Source of the DNA: Providencia rettgeri | GTDB lineage: Bacteria > Pseudomonadota > Gammaproteobacteria > Enterobacterales > Enterobacteriaceae | Direction of reading: 5' to 3' | DNA: 64,000 bases | NCBI GenBank assembly: GCA_900455085.1 | Contig: UGTZ01000001.1 | Location: forward strand, 3,316,501 to 3,380,500 | In this document: piece after piece, positions 1-10,034 of the stretch | How positions within the stretch are numbered: position 1 is the stretch's first letter | How the letters are laid out: each line of letters starts with the position of its first letter | The notes under the pieces: generated by a model | Databases searched by the model: none | Told to the model about the DNA's origin: nothing | What the model saw: only the letters and a program-made list of their open reading frames with translations | Position numbers and translations under genes: made by a program

Positions 1-279
1 ACTCTTCAATTTGAACTATGATGGGTATTAATAACAAAAGTTATGAAAGTTGTTCCTCTTACCACAAATAATGATATTGTAGGGAAAACAACAAAAAGAA
101 CATAACATCTACACACTCATAAACAACCTAATTACATTGTCGTCGGTCTCAGATTTCAGGTTTTATGTGATAGCGAGCTGATTTCCAAAGCATACCGGTA
201 GAACAATGCACGAAGACACAGTATAACGCTGAGCTTCTGGGTTGTTGGGTGTCGATTATCAAGCGCTAAGGAGACCGTA

Positions 280-1566
280 ATGGCTGATAACAAAGCTAAG
301 CTAACGACTGGTAGTAAGGGTGATATTGACCTAGATATTTTAAGCCCAACGATTGGTCAAGACGTTATCGATGTCCGAACTTTAGGTTCTAAAGGGTTCT
401 TTACCTACGACCCTGGTTTTACTTCTACTGCATCCTGTGAATCAAAAATCACCTATATCGATGGTGATCAAGGCATTCTGTTGCACCGTGGTTTCCCTAT
501 CGATCAACTCGCCACTGAAGCCTCTTATCTCGAAGTTTGTTATATCCTGCTATACGGTGAAGCACCGACTCAAGAACAATATGACGTATTTAAAAATACG
601 GTGACTCGCCATACAATGATCCATGAGCAAATTACACGCATGCTTAATGGTTTCCGCCGTGACTCACACCCGATGGCCGTTTTATGTGGTGTTACGGGGG
701 CATTAGCCGCGTTCTATCACGATGCGTTGGATGTTAACAACCCACGTCACCGTGAAATTACGGCTTATCGCCTGCTGTCAAAAATGCCAACAGTTGCAGC
801 GATGTGTTACAAATATTCAATTGGCCAACCTTTTGTTTATCCACGTAATGACCTGTCATACGCGGGTAATTTCTTGCATATGATGTTCTCTACACCCTGT
901 GAAGAATACACGGTTAATCCTGTTTTAGAGCGCGCAATGGATCGTATTTTAATTCTGCACGCTGACCACGAGCAAAATGCCTCAACATCTACAGTTCGTA
1001 CTGCGGGTTCATCTGGTGCAAACCCATTTGCTTGTATCGCAGCGGGTATTGCATCACTGTGGGGGCCTGCTCATGGTGGTGCTAACGAAGCTTGCTTGCG
1101 TATGTTGGAAGAAATCCAAACCGTTGAGCACATCCCTGCATTTATCGAGCGCGCTAAAGACAAAAATGACTCTTTCCGCTTAATGGGCTTCGGCCACCGT
1201 GTTTATAAAAACCATGACCCACGTGCAACAGTAATGCGTGAAACTTGCCATGAAGTTCTAAACGAACTTGGCCTGAATGACAGTTTGCTGGAAGTCGCAA
1301 TGGAGCTGGAACGTATCGCATTAAACGACCCGTACTTCATTGAGAAAAAACTGTACCCGAACGTTGACTTCTATTCTGGTATCATATTGAAAGCAATGGG
1401 TATTCCATCTTCAATGTTTACTGTTATTTTTGCCATTGCACGTACTATTGGCTGGATTGCACATTGGAATGAAATGCACGATGACGGCTTGAAAATTGCT
1501 CGCCCTCGTCAGTTGTACACGGGTTATGATAAACGTGAATTCAACTCAGAATTAGCAAAAAAATAA
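280..1566 (+). CDS. gltA: citrate synthase
   Basis: Type II (hexameric, NADH-sensitive family) citrate synthase, which condenses acetyl-CoA and oxaloacetate at the entry of the TCA cycle in the cytosol. The 428-residue product matches the E. coli enzyme almost residue for residue in length. The catalytic segments are visible: GPAHGGANEAC (His near 265), GFGHRVYKNHDPR (His near 306) and NVDFYSG (Asp near 363). The start ATG follows an AAGGAG ribosome site at 268-273. It is monocistronic, with a terminator directly after the stop. The usual divergent neighbour sdhC is not in the window, whose first 279 bases are non-coding leader. Confidence 0.97.
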   Translation: MADNKAKLTTGSKGDIDLDILSPTIGQDVIDVRTLGSKGFFTYDPGFTSTASCESKITYIDGDQGILLHRGFPIDQLATEASYLEVCYILLYGEAPTQEQYDVFKNTVTRHTMIHEQITRMLNGFRRDSHPMAVLCGVTGALAAFYHDALDVNNPRHREITAYRLLSKMPTVAAMCYKYSIGQPFVYPRNDLSYAGNFLHMMFSTPCEEYTVNPVLERAMDRILILHADHEQNASTSTVRTAGSSGANPFACIAAGIASLWGPAHGGANEACLRMLEEIQTVEHIPAFIERAKDKNDSFRLMGFGHRVYKNHDPRATVMRETCHEVLNELGLNDSLLEVAMELERIALNDPYFIEKKLYPNVDFYSGIILKAMGIPSSMFTVIFAIARTIGWIAHWNEMHDDGLKIARPRQLYTGYDKREFNSELAKK

Positions 1567-1598
1567 TATTTAATTAAATCTACCCCTACACATGCTAA

Positions 1599-1627
1599 GG
1601 CCTCGAATTTTCGGGGCTTTTTTCATT
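1599..1627 (+). terminator. rho-independent terminator of gltA
   Basis: A GC-rich hairpin (GGCCTCGAA / TTCGGGGC) lies 32 bases after the gltA stop and is followed by a run of T. It also separates gltA from the convergent AraC-type gene. Confidence 0.8.
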
Positions 1628-1650
1628 TTTGTTTACCGAAGTTGTTTAAC

Positions 1651-2412
1651 TTACTGTTGTTGATATTCCCTTGGTGTCATCCCACTCATTTTACGGAAAA
1701 AACTAATAAATGCGCTATCGCTTGTTAGACCAAGTTCTTGAGTAATATAGTGATAGGGTTTTTCTTGTGCGAGTAATTCAATCGCTTTAATGTAACGCCA
1801 TTGTTGACGCCATGCTTGATAATTCATTCCTGTTTCTTTAAAAAAAATCCGGGTAATCGTCTTCTCACTCGCCCCAACAGTTTGTGCTAATTGGTTTAAA
1901 TTTGGAGGTAATTGTTCGATATCAACCCCTTTAAAACGCCTATCTTGCGGTAATGGTAGCAGTGTTGGCTCTAAAGTTGCACTTTGTAACTCATCGATAA
2001 ATACGGGCAATAAATTAGCTAAATTCCCTTGTTGCCAATCACTATCAAATGGCGCAATCTCAATACGCTCAAGTACTTCTCTCAATAAGGATGAAATACT
2101 TAATATCATCACTTCATTCCCTATTCTGTCAGCGTATTCTTGCGCTAAATAAACCGAACGGTAACCCACTGATGCCCGCATTTGAGCCCGATGAAGAACA
2201 AATGGTGGGATCCAAGCCACTCTTCCCGGAGGAAGTAAAGACAAACGATTTTCCAGTGAAATTCGTATACATCCTTGTTGTGTAAAAAGAAGTTGTCCCA
2301 TTTCATGTTTATGAAAGCCAGAGTCATGCTGCCCCATTTTTGCTGCAATTCCCAATACTGGTGCGGGGTACCAGTGAGTTTGAAATTCATCTGTTTGATT
2401 TAGCCAAGCCAT
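1651..2412 (-). CDS. AraC family transcriptional regulator
   Basis: A 253-residue AraC/XylS-type regulator. The N-terminal part is a cupin-like sensor (FHKHEMGQLLFTQQGC, then LPPGRVAWIPP). The C-terminal ~100 residues form the double helix-turn-helix DNA-binding domain (NQLAQTVGASEKTITRIF, then ITQELGLTSDSAFISFFRK, ending GMTPREYQ). The start at 2412 (MAWLNQ) is preferred over an upstream in-frame start at 2553, which would overlap the divergent gene; AGAGA precedes the chosen ATG. It is divergent from an MFS exporter with a 132-bp spacer, the arrangement of local regulator/efflux pairs such as nimR/nimT in E. coli. The inducer is unknown; regulation of the exporter is inferred from layout. 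Confidence 0.85.
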   Translation of the reverse strand: MAWLNQTDEFQTHWYPAPVLGIAAKMGQHDSGFHKHEMGQLLFTQQGCIRISLENRLSLLPPGRVAWIPPFVLHRAQMRASVGYRSVYLAQEYADRIGNEVMILSISSLLREVLERIEIAPFDSDWQQGNLANLLPVFIDELQSATLEPTLLPLPQDRRFKGVDIEQLPPNLNQLAQTVGASEKTITRIFFKETGMNYQAWRQQWRYIKAIELLAQEKPYHYITQELGLTSDSAFISFFRKMSGMTPREYQQQ

Positions 2413-2544
2413 AATGTCTCTTTTTTGATATTTATAGTCTTTATTATTGTAATAAGACAATAAAAATAACACTAAACTGCCTGCCATTGAATCGTTGTAT
2501 CTAATTAGACCCTTTATTTTTAGTAGATTGGCAGGAAAAAAAGT

Positions 2545-3672
2545 ATGAAACACCCTCTTTCATTATGGCTTGCTGTTGCCTTGATGATGTTTCCACAAAT
2601 TGTGGAAACTATATACAGCCCCGCACTCACTGATATCGCTAGTGCTTTCTCAGTAAATGCGGAACAAGCTTCACAAACGCTGTCGCTTTATTTCTTTGCT
2701 TTTGCATTAGGCGTGGTGTTTTGGGGGCGCATGTGTGACACCTTAGGGCGCCGCCCGACGATTCTGGCGGGTTTATTGATATATGGTATTGCATCTATTG
2801 GCGCGTTATTTGTCACACATTTTTATTTATTATTACTAATGAGAATGTTGTCAGCCTTTGGCGCTGCCGTAGGTTCAATTGGTACACAAACCGCCATGCG
2901 CGATAGCTACCAAGGCCATGAATTAGCGAAAGTTTTTTCTATTATGGGCGTTGCTTTGGCTGTCAGCCCCGCTTTAGGGATGTTATCTGGTGCTGGACTC
3001 GTTAATTTTGGTGGTTATCAAACCGTTTTTATCGGCTTAGCGATTTTAGCTGTGGTGCTTTTTCTCTGGTCAATCTGTCGTTTACCCGAGACCAAGCCTA
3101 AAACCGTGACTCATATCTCATTTATTAAGACATTTTTACGCATGATCGCAGATAAAGAAATTGTTAGGAATGTGATCTTGATAGCATTTTTCAACATTAA
3201 TTTATTTAGCTATTACCAGCTGGCACCATTCAGTTTTGAACGATTAATGCTCACTCAACAACAGTTTGGATTAACTGGGATTTTATTAGCACTTGGAGTC
3301 GGTTTAGGTTCGATATCAAATCGCTATTTATTGGCTAAAAAACACACATCCGAACAACTTGTTAAGCTTGCCAGCCTCATTTCATTGGTGAGTGGTTGTT
3401 TAGTTTTTGTGCTAATGGATTCAATTTGGTTTATTTTACCCGTTATTGGCATTGTTATTGGTTATGGAATTGCGATCCCGAACATACTTGCCCATGCATT
3501 AAACCGTTATGGTGAGCAAAAAGGCACCGCCGGCGCCATTTTAGGGTTATTTTACTACATCGGGCTCGCCATTGGTTTGATGGTTGCAGGTTGGAGCCAG
3601 CACTTAGGTTTAGTGTTAACTATTTCAAGTGCAGTATTAGTTTTCGCATCGTTAAAATACCGAACCCAATAG
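2545..3672 (+). CDS. MFS transporter, Bcr/CflA-type drug efflux
   Basis: A 375-residue inner-membrane major facilitator protein with about 12 hydrophobic segments. The N-terminal region reads LWLAVALMMFPQIVETIYSP. The MFS loop 2-3 signature appears as WGRMCDTLGRRPTI, and the antiporter-like segment ALAVSPALGMLSG is present. These features place it in the Bcr/CflA proton-driven efflux group, slightly shorter than typical members (about 390-400). The ATG follows a GGCAGGAAAA ribosome site. It is divergent from the AraC-type gene, which probably controls it. The substrate cannot be read from the sequence. Confidence 0.85.
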   Translation: MKHPLSLWLAVALMMFPQIVETIYSPALTDIASAFSVNAEQASQTLSLYFFAFALGVVFWGRMCDTLGRRPTILAGLLIYGIASIGALFVTHFYLLLLMRMLSAFGAAVGSIGTQTAMRDSYQGHELAKVFSIMGVALAVSPALGMLSGAGLVNFGGYQTVFIGLAILAVVLFLWSICRLPETKPKTVTHISFIKTFLRMIADKEIVRNVILIAFFNINLFSYYQLAPFSFERLMLTQQQFGLTGILLALGVGLGSISNRYLLAKKHTSEQLVKLASLISLVSGCLVFVLMDSIWFILPVIGIVIGYGIAIPNILAHALNRYGEQKGTAGAILGLFYYIGLAIGLMVAGWSQHLGLVLTISSAVLVFASLKYRTQ

Positions 3673-3706
3673 CTATTTTTATCTTTATTATCAATAGATT
3701 ATCAAT

Positions 3707-3818
3707 ATTCTAAGTATTTCGAATCACCGCTAGGCGGCAAAAGAGTGAAGCCCTAGGAGCATATATAAGTATATGACTAGGGTTCGTGAATGCAGCCAAC
3801 AACGCTTTGATGTAAAAG
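3707..3818 (+). repeat. ERIC element, diverged copy
   Basis: Resembles the enterobacterial repetitive intergenic consensus. The core GGAGCATATATAAGTATATG followed by GCAGCCAACAACGCT is recognisable, but the right end departs from the consensus. It is the first of two ERICs lying head to tail before the Nif3 gene. Confidence 0.7.
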
Positions 3819-3831
3819 GCGGCAAAAATTT

Positions 3832-3958
3832 AATTCTCTAAATAGTTCGAGTTGTGGCTAGGCGGCGAATAAGGGTATCTTGGGGAGCATACAAAAGTAT
3901 GTGACCCAAGTAGCCGAGTGAAGCCAACACAGCCACAGTTCGAAATATGACGAGAATT
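3832..3958 (+). repeat. ERIC element
   Basis: A full-length copy of about 127 bp with inverted ends (AATTCTC ... GAGAATT), the central GGAGCATACAAAAGTATGTG and GAAGCCAACA. Its right edge abuts the stop codon of the Nif3-family gene on the minus strand, so it forms the immediate 3' end of that transcript. Confidence 0.85.
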
Positions 3959-4702
3959 TAGGCAGGGTTATCGATATCGATAAACTCCGCATCTAACCCA
4001 TGTTCATCTACAAGCCACTGAGTCAGCGCTTTAATCCCATAACGTTCCGTTGCGTGATGCCCTGCACTGTAGAAATGGATCCCCATTTCCCTTGCTATAT
4101 GAATGGTTTGTTCAGAAACTTCCCCTGTTACAAAGGCATCTACACCAAATTCAGCCGCTTGTAGGATGAAGCCTTGCCCTCCCCCCTGTACACCATGCGA
4201 TTTGACGAATTTCTTCTTTTGCATTATCACCACAATGTAAGACTTTACGACCAAGGCGAGTTTCTAAACGAGACGTTAACTCTGAAGGAGTAATCGGTTG
4301 ATCAAAAAAACCAAATGGCATTAATGGGTCGATTTGGCCATTTACCTGCACCCCCATAATATAGGCAAGCTGGGTATTATTACCTAATTGATGATGTGCA
4401 TCTAATGGGAGGTGATAACCATACAGGTTGATATCATTCGCTAATAATGTTTTTAAGCGATTTCTCTTCATTCCTTTGATAATGGCGGGCTCATTTTTCC
4501 AAAAATAACCATGATGAACAATGATGGCATCGGCTTTCTTTTCAACGGCAACATCCAATAATGCTTGGCAAGCTGTCACACCTGTGATGATTTTATGTAC
4601 ATGTGGCCGCCCTTCAACTTGCAATCCATTCGGTGCAAAATCTTGGAACTCACTAACTTTCAATTCGTCATTAATGATTTCTTCTAATCTTAAGTTATGC
4701 AT
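3958..4702 (-). pseudogene. ybgI: Nif3-like dinuclear metal centre protein (YbgI), frameshifted as read
   Basis: Nif3/YbgI family protein, a conserved toroidal protein with a dinuclear metal site whose role is debated (GTP cyclohydrolase I type 2-like homologue). The metal-site segments are present: IIVHHGYFWKNE (near residue 65), LPLDAHHQLGNN, and C-terminal GEVSEQTIH ... SAGHHATER. As read the frame breaks at the C6 run 4181-4186 (plus strand), after QIAWCTGG. Removing one C joins both halves into 247 residues, exactly the E. coli YbgI length. A homopolymer insertion error, or a very recent mutation, is more likely than a decayed gene. The start ATG at 4702 is preceded by AAAAGGAC. Confidence 0.9.
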
Positions 4703-4901
4703 TATATTGTCCTTTTTACTGCACAGCTAAACGGTTTATCCATCAGTTTGAACGTAATTCACTGATAATCAATAAGCATAAACGGAAACATGATTTTTTT
4801 CTGTGTTATTTGAAGTATATAGAATAAAAATAGGCGGGATTAAAAACAAAACCCCCACAATTCAATATTGCAGGGGTTATTACTCACCATTAAGCACTAA
4901 A

Positions 4902-5108
4902 TTAACGATGGCCTTCTAGGGTTGTTTCTGAACGTTCTAGCCAAACAGGTTTATCACTGGTTTTTGCCCAAACCTTATGTAAATGACTATAAAACTTTGC
5001 TCTTTTTGGATAAAAAACCATAACCGGAAACGCAATAATGCCAGCCGTTACAGCAGCAGTGCGGCGTGCAAGTACCTGATTACGGGAATATTCGCGATAT
5101 GTGGACAT
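4902..5108 (-). CDS. ybfA: YbfA family small membrane protein (DUF2517)
   Basis: A 68-residue protein of unknown function, the same length as E. coli YbfA, with one hydrophobic segment (TAAVTAGIIAFPVMVFYP, about residues 18-35). The conserved C-terminal part reads AKFYSHLHKVWAKTSDKPVW. It is divergent from kdpF, as in E. coli. A GGAGG ribosome site precedes the ATG. Confidence 0.88.
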   Translation of the reverse strand: MSTYREYSRNQVLARRTAAVTAGIIAFPVMVFYPKRAKFYSHLHKVWAKTSDKPVWLERSETTLEGHR

Positions 5109-5552
5109 CGGTATCCTCCTTCAGTTGCCACTTTATTTGTCGATTCCAGCTTTGCTCTATCATTCCCCATTAACATACATATCCCATTAACACAGTAGTA
5201 AAGAGCGACTAAAACCGGACAGATAATATGAAATATATTGACTGTAGATAGGATATCGCAAATTGTGTAATAAAACTACTCATCTGACCACTCAATCTGT
5301 AAATTTTTCTAAAAAATCTGCTCATTTCGTATTTTTATTACATTTTTTAACCAATTAATGTTTTAATTATACACTTTAATCACAATAATTTAACAAATAA
5401 GGCCATACGCCGCTTTCTCTATTAAGCACTCTCTTTTTGCTAAATAAACAGCCATTTTTATACTTTTTTTACACCCTACCCGTGCTTTTTATCAGCTTCT
5501 TTACAACGAACTCTTTAGCCTTATCACATGGAAATAATAAGGAGAAAATACT
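5109..5552. other. ybfA-kdpF divergent regulatory region
   Basis: A 444-base AT-rich spacer without a gene. It carries the KdpE operator at 5457-5473, and the kdp transcript should start downstream of it. In the part nearer ybfA I see only A/T tracts and no element I can name. Confidence 0.6.
5457..5473 (+). promoter_or_regulatory. KdpE operator of kdpFABCDE
   Basis: The 17-bp T-rich sequence TTTATACTTTTTTTACA is, from memory, identical to the KdpE-binding site of the E. coli kdp promoter. It lies 79 bases before the kdpF start codon. Binding by phosphorylated KdpE under potassium limitation is inferred from that identity. Confidence 0.85.
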
Positions 5553-5642
5553 GTGTCATTACTTTCCATTATTGGGGCAGTTCTCGTTGTTTTACTGCTG
5601 ACGTATCTGATTTATGCCCTGCTTAACGCGGAGGATTTCTGA
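5553..5642 (+). CDS. kdpF: K+-transporting ATPase subunit KdpF
   Basis: A 29-residue single-span membrane peptide that stabilises the KdpFABC potassium pump, the same length as E. coli KdpF. It starts with GTG after AAGGAGAAA, has one hydrophobic helix (AVLVVLLLTYLIYALL) and ends NAEDF, close to the E. coli end NAEAF. Its stop is followed one base later by the kdpA ATG, so the two are probably translationally coupled. Confidence 0.93.
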   Translation: MSLLSIIGAVLVVLLLTYLIYALLNAEDF

Positions 5643-5643
5643 T

Positions 5644-7347
5644 ATGACTACCACCACATTGCTATTTTTAGGTAGTTTTTTACTGATCTTATTCATCTTA
5701 GCAAAGCCTTTAGGCAATGGTATTTCTCGGTTAATCGACAATGATATACCTCGTCGGTTAGCAAGCAGTGAGTCCCTACTTTGGCGTTTAACCGGAGTCA
5801 AACAGCCAGGAAGAGACATGGCTGAGATGAATTGGCAACAATATGCCTTAGCGATTGTATTATTTAATCTTTTAGGTTTTATTTTATTATTCGTTATTTT
5901 AATCTGCCAAGGCCGTTTGCCCCTTAACCCTCAACACTTTGAAGGGATGAGCTGGGATTTAGCCTTTAATACCGCCGTTAGTTTCATTACTAATACTAAC
6001 TGGCAAGCTTATAGCGGCGAAAATACATTAAGTTATTTGAGCCAAATGGCAGGATTGACGGTACAAAACTTCCTTTCCGCGGCGACAGGTATTGCCGTTG
6101 CTTTCGCAATTATTCGCGCTTTTTCACACCATGGTAGTAAAACTGTCGGTAATGCGTGGTTAGATATTTACCGAATTACGGTGTATTTACTCTTTCCTTT
6201 AGCGATTATTTTTGCATTATTTTTTGTCAGCCAAGGTGTTATCCAAAATTTTTCCAGTTATTTACTTATTCACCCTTTAGATAACAGTGAACAGCTACTG
6301 CCGATGGGGCCAGTAGCTTCCCAAGAAGCGATAAAATTGCTCGGCACCAATGGTGGCGGCTTCTTTGGTGCTAACTCATCACATCCTTTTGAAAACCCAA
6401 CCGCACTGAGTAATTTTGTACAAATGTTTGCTATTTTCCTGATCCCTACTGCACTTTGCTTTTCTTTTGGTCGTGCAGTTGGTAACAACAAGCAAGGCCG
6501 TACTTTACTCTGGGTTATGGGGATCGTTTTTGTGGTTGCTGCCATTGTCGTAGTTAAAGCAGAGTATGTGGGGAACCCATTTTTAACAGACTTACACGCA
6601 ACAAGTACCGCCAATATGGAAGGAAAAGAGAGCCGATTTGGGATTGTTGGTTCCGCTTTGTTTGCAGTCGTCACCACTGCCGCATCTTGCGGAGCAGTTA
6701 ACGCCATGCATGACTCCTTTACCGCAATGGGCGGAATGGTACCGATGTGGTTAATGCAAATTGGTGAAGTGGTCTTTGGTGGCGTTGGTTCCGGCTTATA
6801 CGGTATGTTGCTGTTTGTGCTACTCGCTGTCTTCCTTGCTGGACTTATGATTGGTCGTACGCCTGAATACCTCGGTAAAAAAATCGAAGTTCGAGAAATG
6901 AAAATGGTGGCACTGGCGATTTTAGTCACCCCAACCTTAGTGCTACTTGGTACCACTCTTTCATTAATAACCGAAGCGGGCCGTGCAGGAATTTTAAACC
7001 CTGGAGCGCATGGGTTTAGTGAAGTGTTATACGCCTTTTCTTCTGCGGCTAATAATAACGGTAGCGCTTTTGCTGGGCTCAGCGCTAACACTCCGTTTTA
7101 CAATGTGCTACTTGCCATTACGATGTTTATAGGCCGCTTTGGTGTCATTCTTCCTGTCTTGGCTATCGCAGGTTCCATGGCCAATAAGAAACCCCAAGCC
7201 AAAAGCCATGCCACATTGCCGACAACTGGCCCATTATTTATTGGCTTACTGGTTTTCACCATACTTCTCATTGGCGCACTGACCTTTGTACCCGCTCTTG
7301 CATTAGGCCCTATCGCTGAGCAATTACACATTGGTTTTGCCGGATAA
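5644..7347 (+). CDS. kdpA: K+-transporting ATPase subunit KdpA
   Basis: The potassium-binding, channel-like subunit of the KdpFABC P-type pump in the inner membrane; 567 residues against 557 in E. coli. Ten or so hydrophobic segments and the selectivity-filter loops are visible (NTNWQAYSGE, LGTNGGGFFGANSSHPFENP, TTAASCGAVNAMHDS, SSAANNNGSAFAG). The start at 5644 is chosen because it follows a GAGG site and gives the family N-terminus; an upstream in-frame start would lie inside kdpF. It is the second gene of the kdp operon, with 12 bases before kdpB. Confidence 0.96.
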   Translation: MTTTTLLFLGSFLLILFILAKPLGNGISRLIDNDIPRRLASSESLLWRLTGVKQPGRDMAEMNWQQYALAIVLFNLLGFILLFVILICQGRLPLNPQHFEGMSWDLAFNTAVSFITNTNWQAYSGENTLSYLSQMAGLTVQNFLSAATGIAVAFAIIRAFSHHGSKTVGNAWLDIYRITVYLLFPLAIIFALFFVSQGVIQNFSSYLLIHPLDNSEQLLPMGPVASQEAIKLLGTNGGGFFGANSSHPFENPTALSNFVQMFAIFLIPTALCFSFGRAVGNNKQGRTLLWVMGIVFVVAAIVVVKAEYVGNPFLTDLHATSTANMEGKESRFGIVGSALFAVVTTAASCGAVNAMHDSFTAMGGMVPMWLMQIGEVVFGGVGSGLYGMLLFVLLAVFLAGLMIGRTPEYLGKKIEVREMKMVALAILVTPTLVLLGTTLSLITEAGRAGILNPGAHGFSEVLYAFSSAANNNGSAFAGLSANTPFYNVLLAITMFIGRFGVILPVLAIAGSMANKKPQAKSHATLPTTGPLFIGLLVFTILLIGALTFVPALALGPIAEQLHIGFAG

Positions 7348-7359
7348 TGAGGAAAAAAA

Positions 7360-9422
7360 ATGAAAAACAAACAAACTAAATTATTCAATAATCAATTAAT
7401 TAAACAATCCATTATTGAATCTATCAAAAAATGTACACCACAAGCACAATGGCGTAACCCAGTCATGTTTGTAGTTTTTATTGGCAGTATTATCACCACG
7501 TTACTCTGGTTAGCGATGGTAACGGGTTACACACAAGGCAGTGCTTGGTTCAGCGGAATGATCACCCTTTGGCTGTGGTTCACGGTTATTTTTGCCAACT
7601 TTGCAGAAGCGCTTGCTGAAGGGCGAAGTAAAGCACAAGCTCAAAGCTTAAAAGGCGTAAAGCAACAAAGTAGCGCAACGCGGCTAGCGTCTGCCTCATT
7701 GGAGGCGAACCAAGATATCGTGAGTTCAGATCAGTTACGTAAAGGCGATATTGTGTTGATCCGTGCCGGAGAAACCATTCCTTGCGATGGCGAAGTCATC
7801 GAAGGTGGTGCTTCCGTGGATGAAAGTGCCATCACGGGGGAATCCGCTCCCGTGATCCGCGAATCTGGTGGTGATTTCTCTTCAGTGACAGGCGGAACTC
7901 GCGTACTTTCCGATTGGCTGATAGTCGAGTGTACCGTCAATCCCGGTGAAACCTTCTTAGATAGAATGATTTCCATGGTTGAAGGCGCACAACGCCGTAA
8001 AACCCCCAATGAAATCGCGCTCACTATTTTATTAACTGCACTGACTATTATCTTTGTGTTAGTTTGTGCCACCTTGTACCCATTCACCGTTTTTGCCGCA
8101 GAGCATGCAGGCGCAGGCAGTGCCGTTTCTATTTTAGTGTTAATAGCGTTATTAGTGTGCTTAATTCCAACAACCATCGGTGGCTTACTTTCATCTATTG
8201 GTGTGGCAGGGATGAGCCGCATGCTAGGAGCAAATGTAATTGCCACCAGCGGCCGTGCTGTAGAGGCAGCAGGTGATGTCGACGTTCTATTACTTGATAA
8301 AACGGGGACCATTACACTGGGAAACCGCCAAGCCTCTGAATTTTTACCGCTAACAGGTATTACAGAGCAGCAACTGGCGGATGCCGCACAACTATCGTCT
8401 TTAGCGGATGAAACCCCAGAAGGACGCAGTATTGTGGTCTTGGCAAAACAAAAATTTAATTTACGTGAAAGAGATATCATGCCCTGAATGCAACTTTTGT
8501 TCCTTTCTCCGCAATGACACGTATGAGTGGTGTCAATATTGGCGAGCGAATGATCCGCAAGGGCTCTGCGGATGCCATCCGCCGTTATATCGAAGCCAAT
8601 CACAGTAAATTTCCTGTCGAAGCGGATCAACTGGTCGAAAAAGTGGCCCATTTAGGCGGAACGCCACTAGTGGTGGTTGATAATAAAACGGTTTTAGGTG
8701 TCGTAGCATTAAAAGATATCGTCAAAGGGGGCATGAAAGAACGCTTCGCCCAAATGCGTAGTATGGGCATCAAAACGGTGATGATCACCGGAGATAACCA
8801 TTTAACAGCAGCCGCAATTGCAGCCGAAGCAGGCGTCGATGATTTTCTTGCAGAAGCGACACCAGAAGCCAAACTGGCGTTGATCCGCCAATATCAATCT
8901 GAGGGTCGCTTAGTTGCTATGACCGGTGACGGCACCAACGATGCGCCAGCACTCGCGCAAGCGGATGTCGCAGTCGCAATGAACTCAGGTACCCAAGCCG
9001 CAAAAGAAGCCGGTAACATGGTGGATTTAGACTCCAACCCAACCAAACTGATTGAAGTGGTGCATATTGGTAAACAAATGCTAATGACCCGTGGCTCATT
9101 AACCACCTTCAGTATTGCTAATGATATTGCTAAATATTTTGCCATTATCCCTGCCGCTTTTGCAGTGACTTGGCCACAGCTAAATGCATTAAATATTATG
9201 CAATTACACTCACCTGCATCCGCTATCCTCTCTGCGGTTATCTTTAACGCATTGATTATTATCTTCTTGATTCCCCTCGCCATTAAAGGGGTCAACTATC
9301 GCCCAATGAGCTCTCAATCATTATTGCAACGTAATTTAGGCATTTATGGCTTAGGCGGGTTAATTGTGCCATTTGTTGGGATCAAACTGATTGATCTGCT
9401 TATTAGTCTCTTTGGAATATAA
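7360..9422 (+). pseudogene. kdpB: K+-transporting ATPase ATP-binding subunit KdpB, frameshifted as read
   Basis: The catalytic P-type ATPase subunit of the Kdp pump. The actuator loop ITGESAPV, the phosphorylation site LLDKTGTITLG, and the C-terminal hinge and membrane parts (TGDGTNDAPALAQADVAVAM) are all intact. The frame breaks at the CCC run 8482-8484: as read, the upper frame stops right after RERDIMP. Adding one C restores RERDIMPLNATFVPFSAM and yields 687 residues (682 in E. coli). Sequence on both sides is highly conserved, so a one-base sequencing deletion is likely; if real, the Kdp pump would be dead. GAGGAAAA precedes the ATG. Confidence 0.93.
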
Positions 9423-9432
9423 GGAATTGATT

Positions 9433-10026
9433 ATGAATATGATCCGTTCGTCGATGGTTATATTATTTATACTCACCATTTTTACAGGTATTGCTTACCC
9501 ATTAATGGTGACTGGCCTCGCTAATATTTTTTTTCCATGGCAGGCTCACGGTTCTTTACTCACACAAGATGAGCGCATTGTTGGTTCTGCCTTAATCGGG
9601 CAAAATGTGGGTAATATTCGCTATTTTCACGGTCGCCCCTCAGCAACTGTCGATATCCCCTACAATACCTTAGCTTCTGGTGGAAGTAATTTGGCTGTCA
9701 GTAACCCATTATTACAACAAACGATGGCAGAGCGTAGCGAACAACTGCGCGCAGAGAACCCCGATGCAGGTAATGCCATCCCAGTAGATTTACTCACGTC
9801 TTCCGCCAGTGGCTTAGACCCCAATATTTCTATTGATGCAGCGTTATACCAAGCTCCACGTATTGCAAAAAGCAGGCAAATTCCATTAGATACAGTAAAA
9901 TCATTGATAGAAACGCATACTGAACAGGCATTGTTGCCCTTTTTAGGTGAACCCGTCATTAATGTGCTAAAACTGAACTTAGCACTTGATGAATATCAAC
10001 AACAAATAAACAGTCAAACTCACTAG
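9433..10026 (+). CDS. kdpC: K+-transporting ATPase subunit KdpC
   Basis: The single-span periplasmic subunit that supports KdpA/KdpB in the potassium pump; 197 residues (190 in E. coli). One N-terminal membrane helix (SSMVILFILTIFTGIAYPLM) is followed by the conserved KdpC body (GSALIGQN, YFHGRPSA, SGGSNLA, SASGLDPNIS). The start at 9433 follows AAGGAATTG and lies 10 bases after the kdpB stop; an in-frame start at 9391 would overlap kdpB. Confidence 0.95.
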   Translation: MNMIRSSMVILFILTIFTGIAYPLMVTGLANIFFPWQAHGSLLTQDERIVGSALIGQNVGNIRYFHGRPSATVDIPYNTLASGGSNLAVSNPLLQQTMAERSEQLRAENPDAGNAIPVDLLTSSASGLDPNISIDAALYQAPRIAKSRQIPLDTVKSLIETHTEQALLPFLGEPVINVLKLNLALDEYQQQINSQTH

Positions 10027-10034
10027 GGGCTGTG

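Noticed and set aside
6270..7091. 273-residue antisense frame across kdpA, and a 306-residue one across kdpB (7731-8651)
   Set aside because: Low-complexity translations opposite conserved genes with no ribosome site; typical shadow frames.
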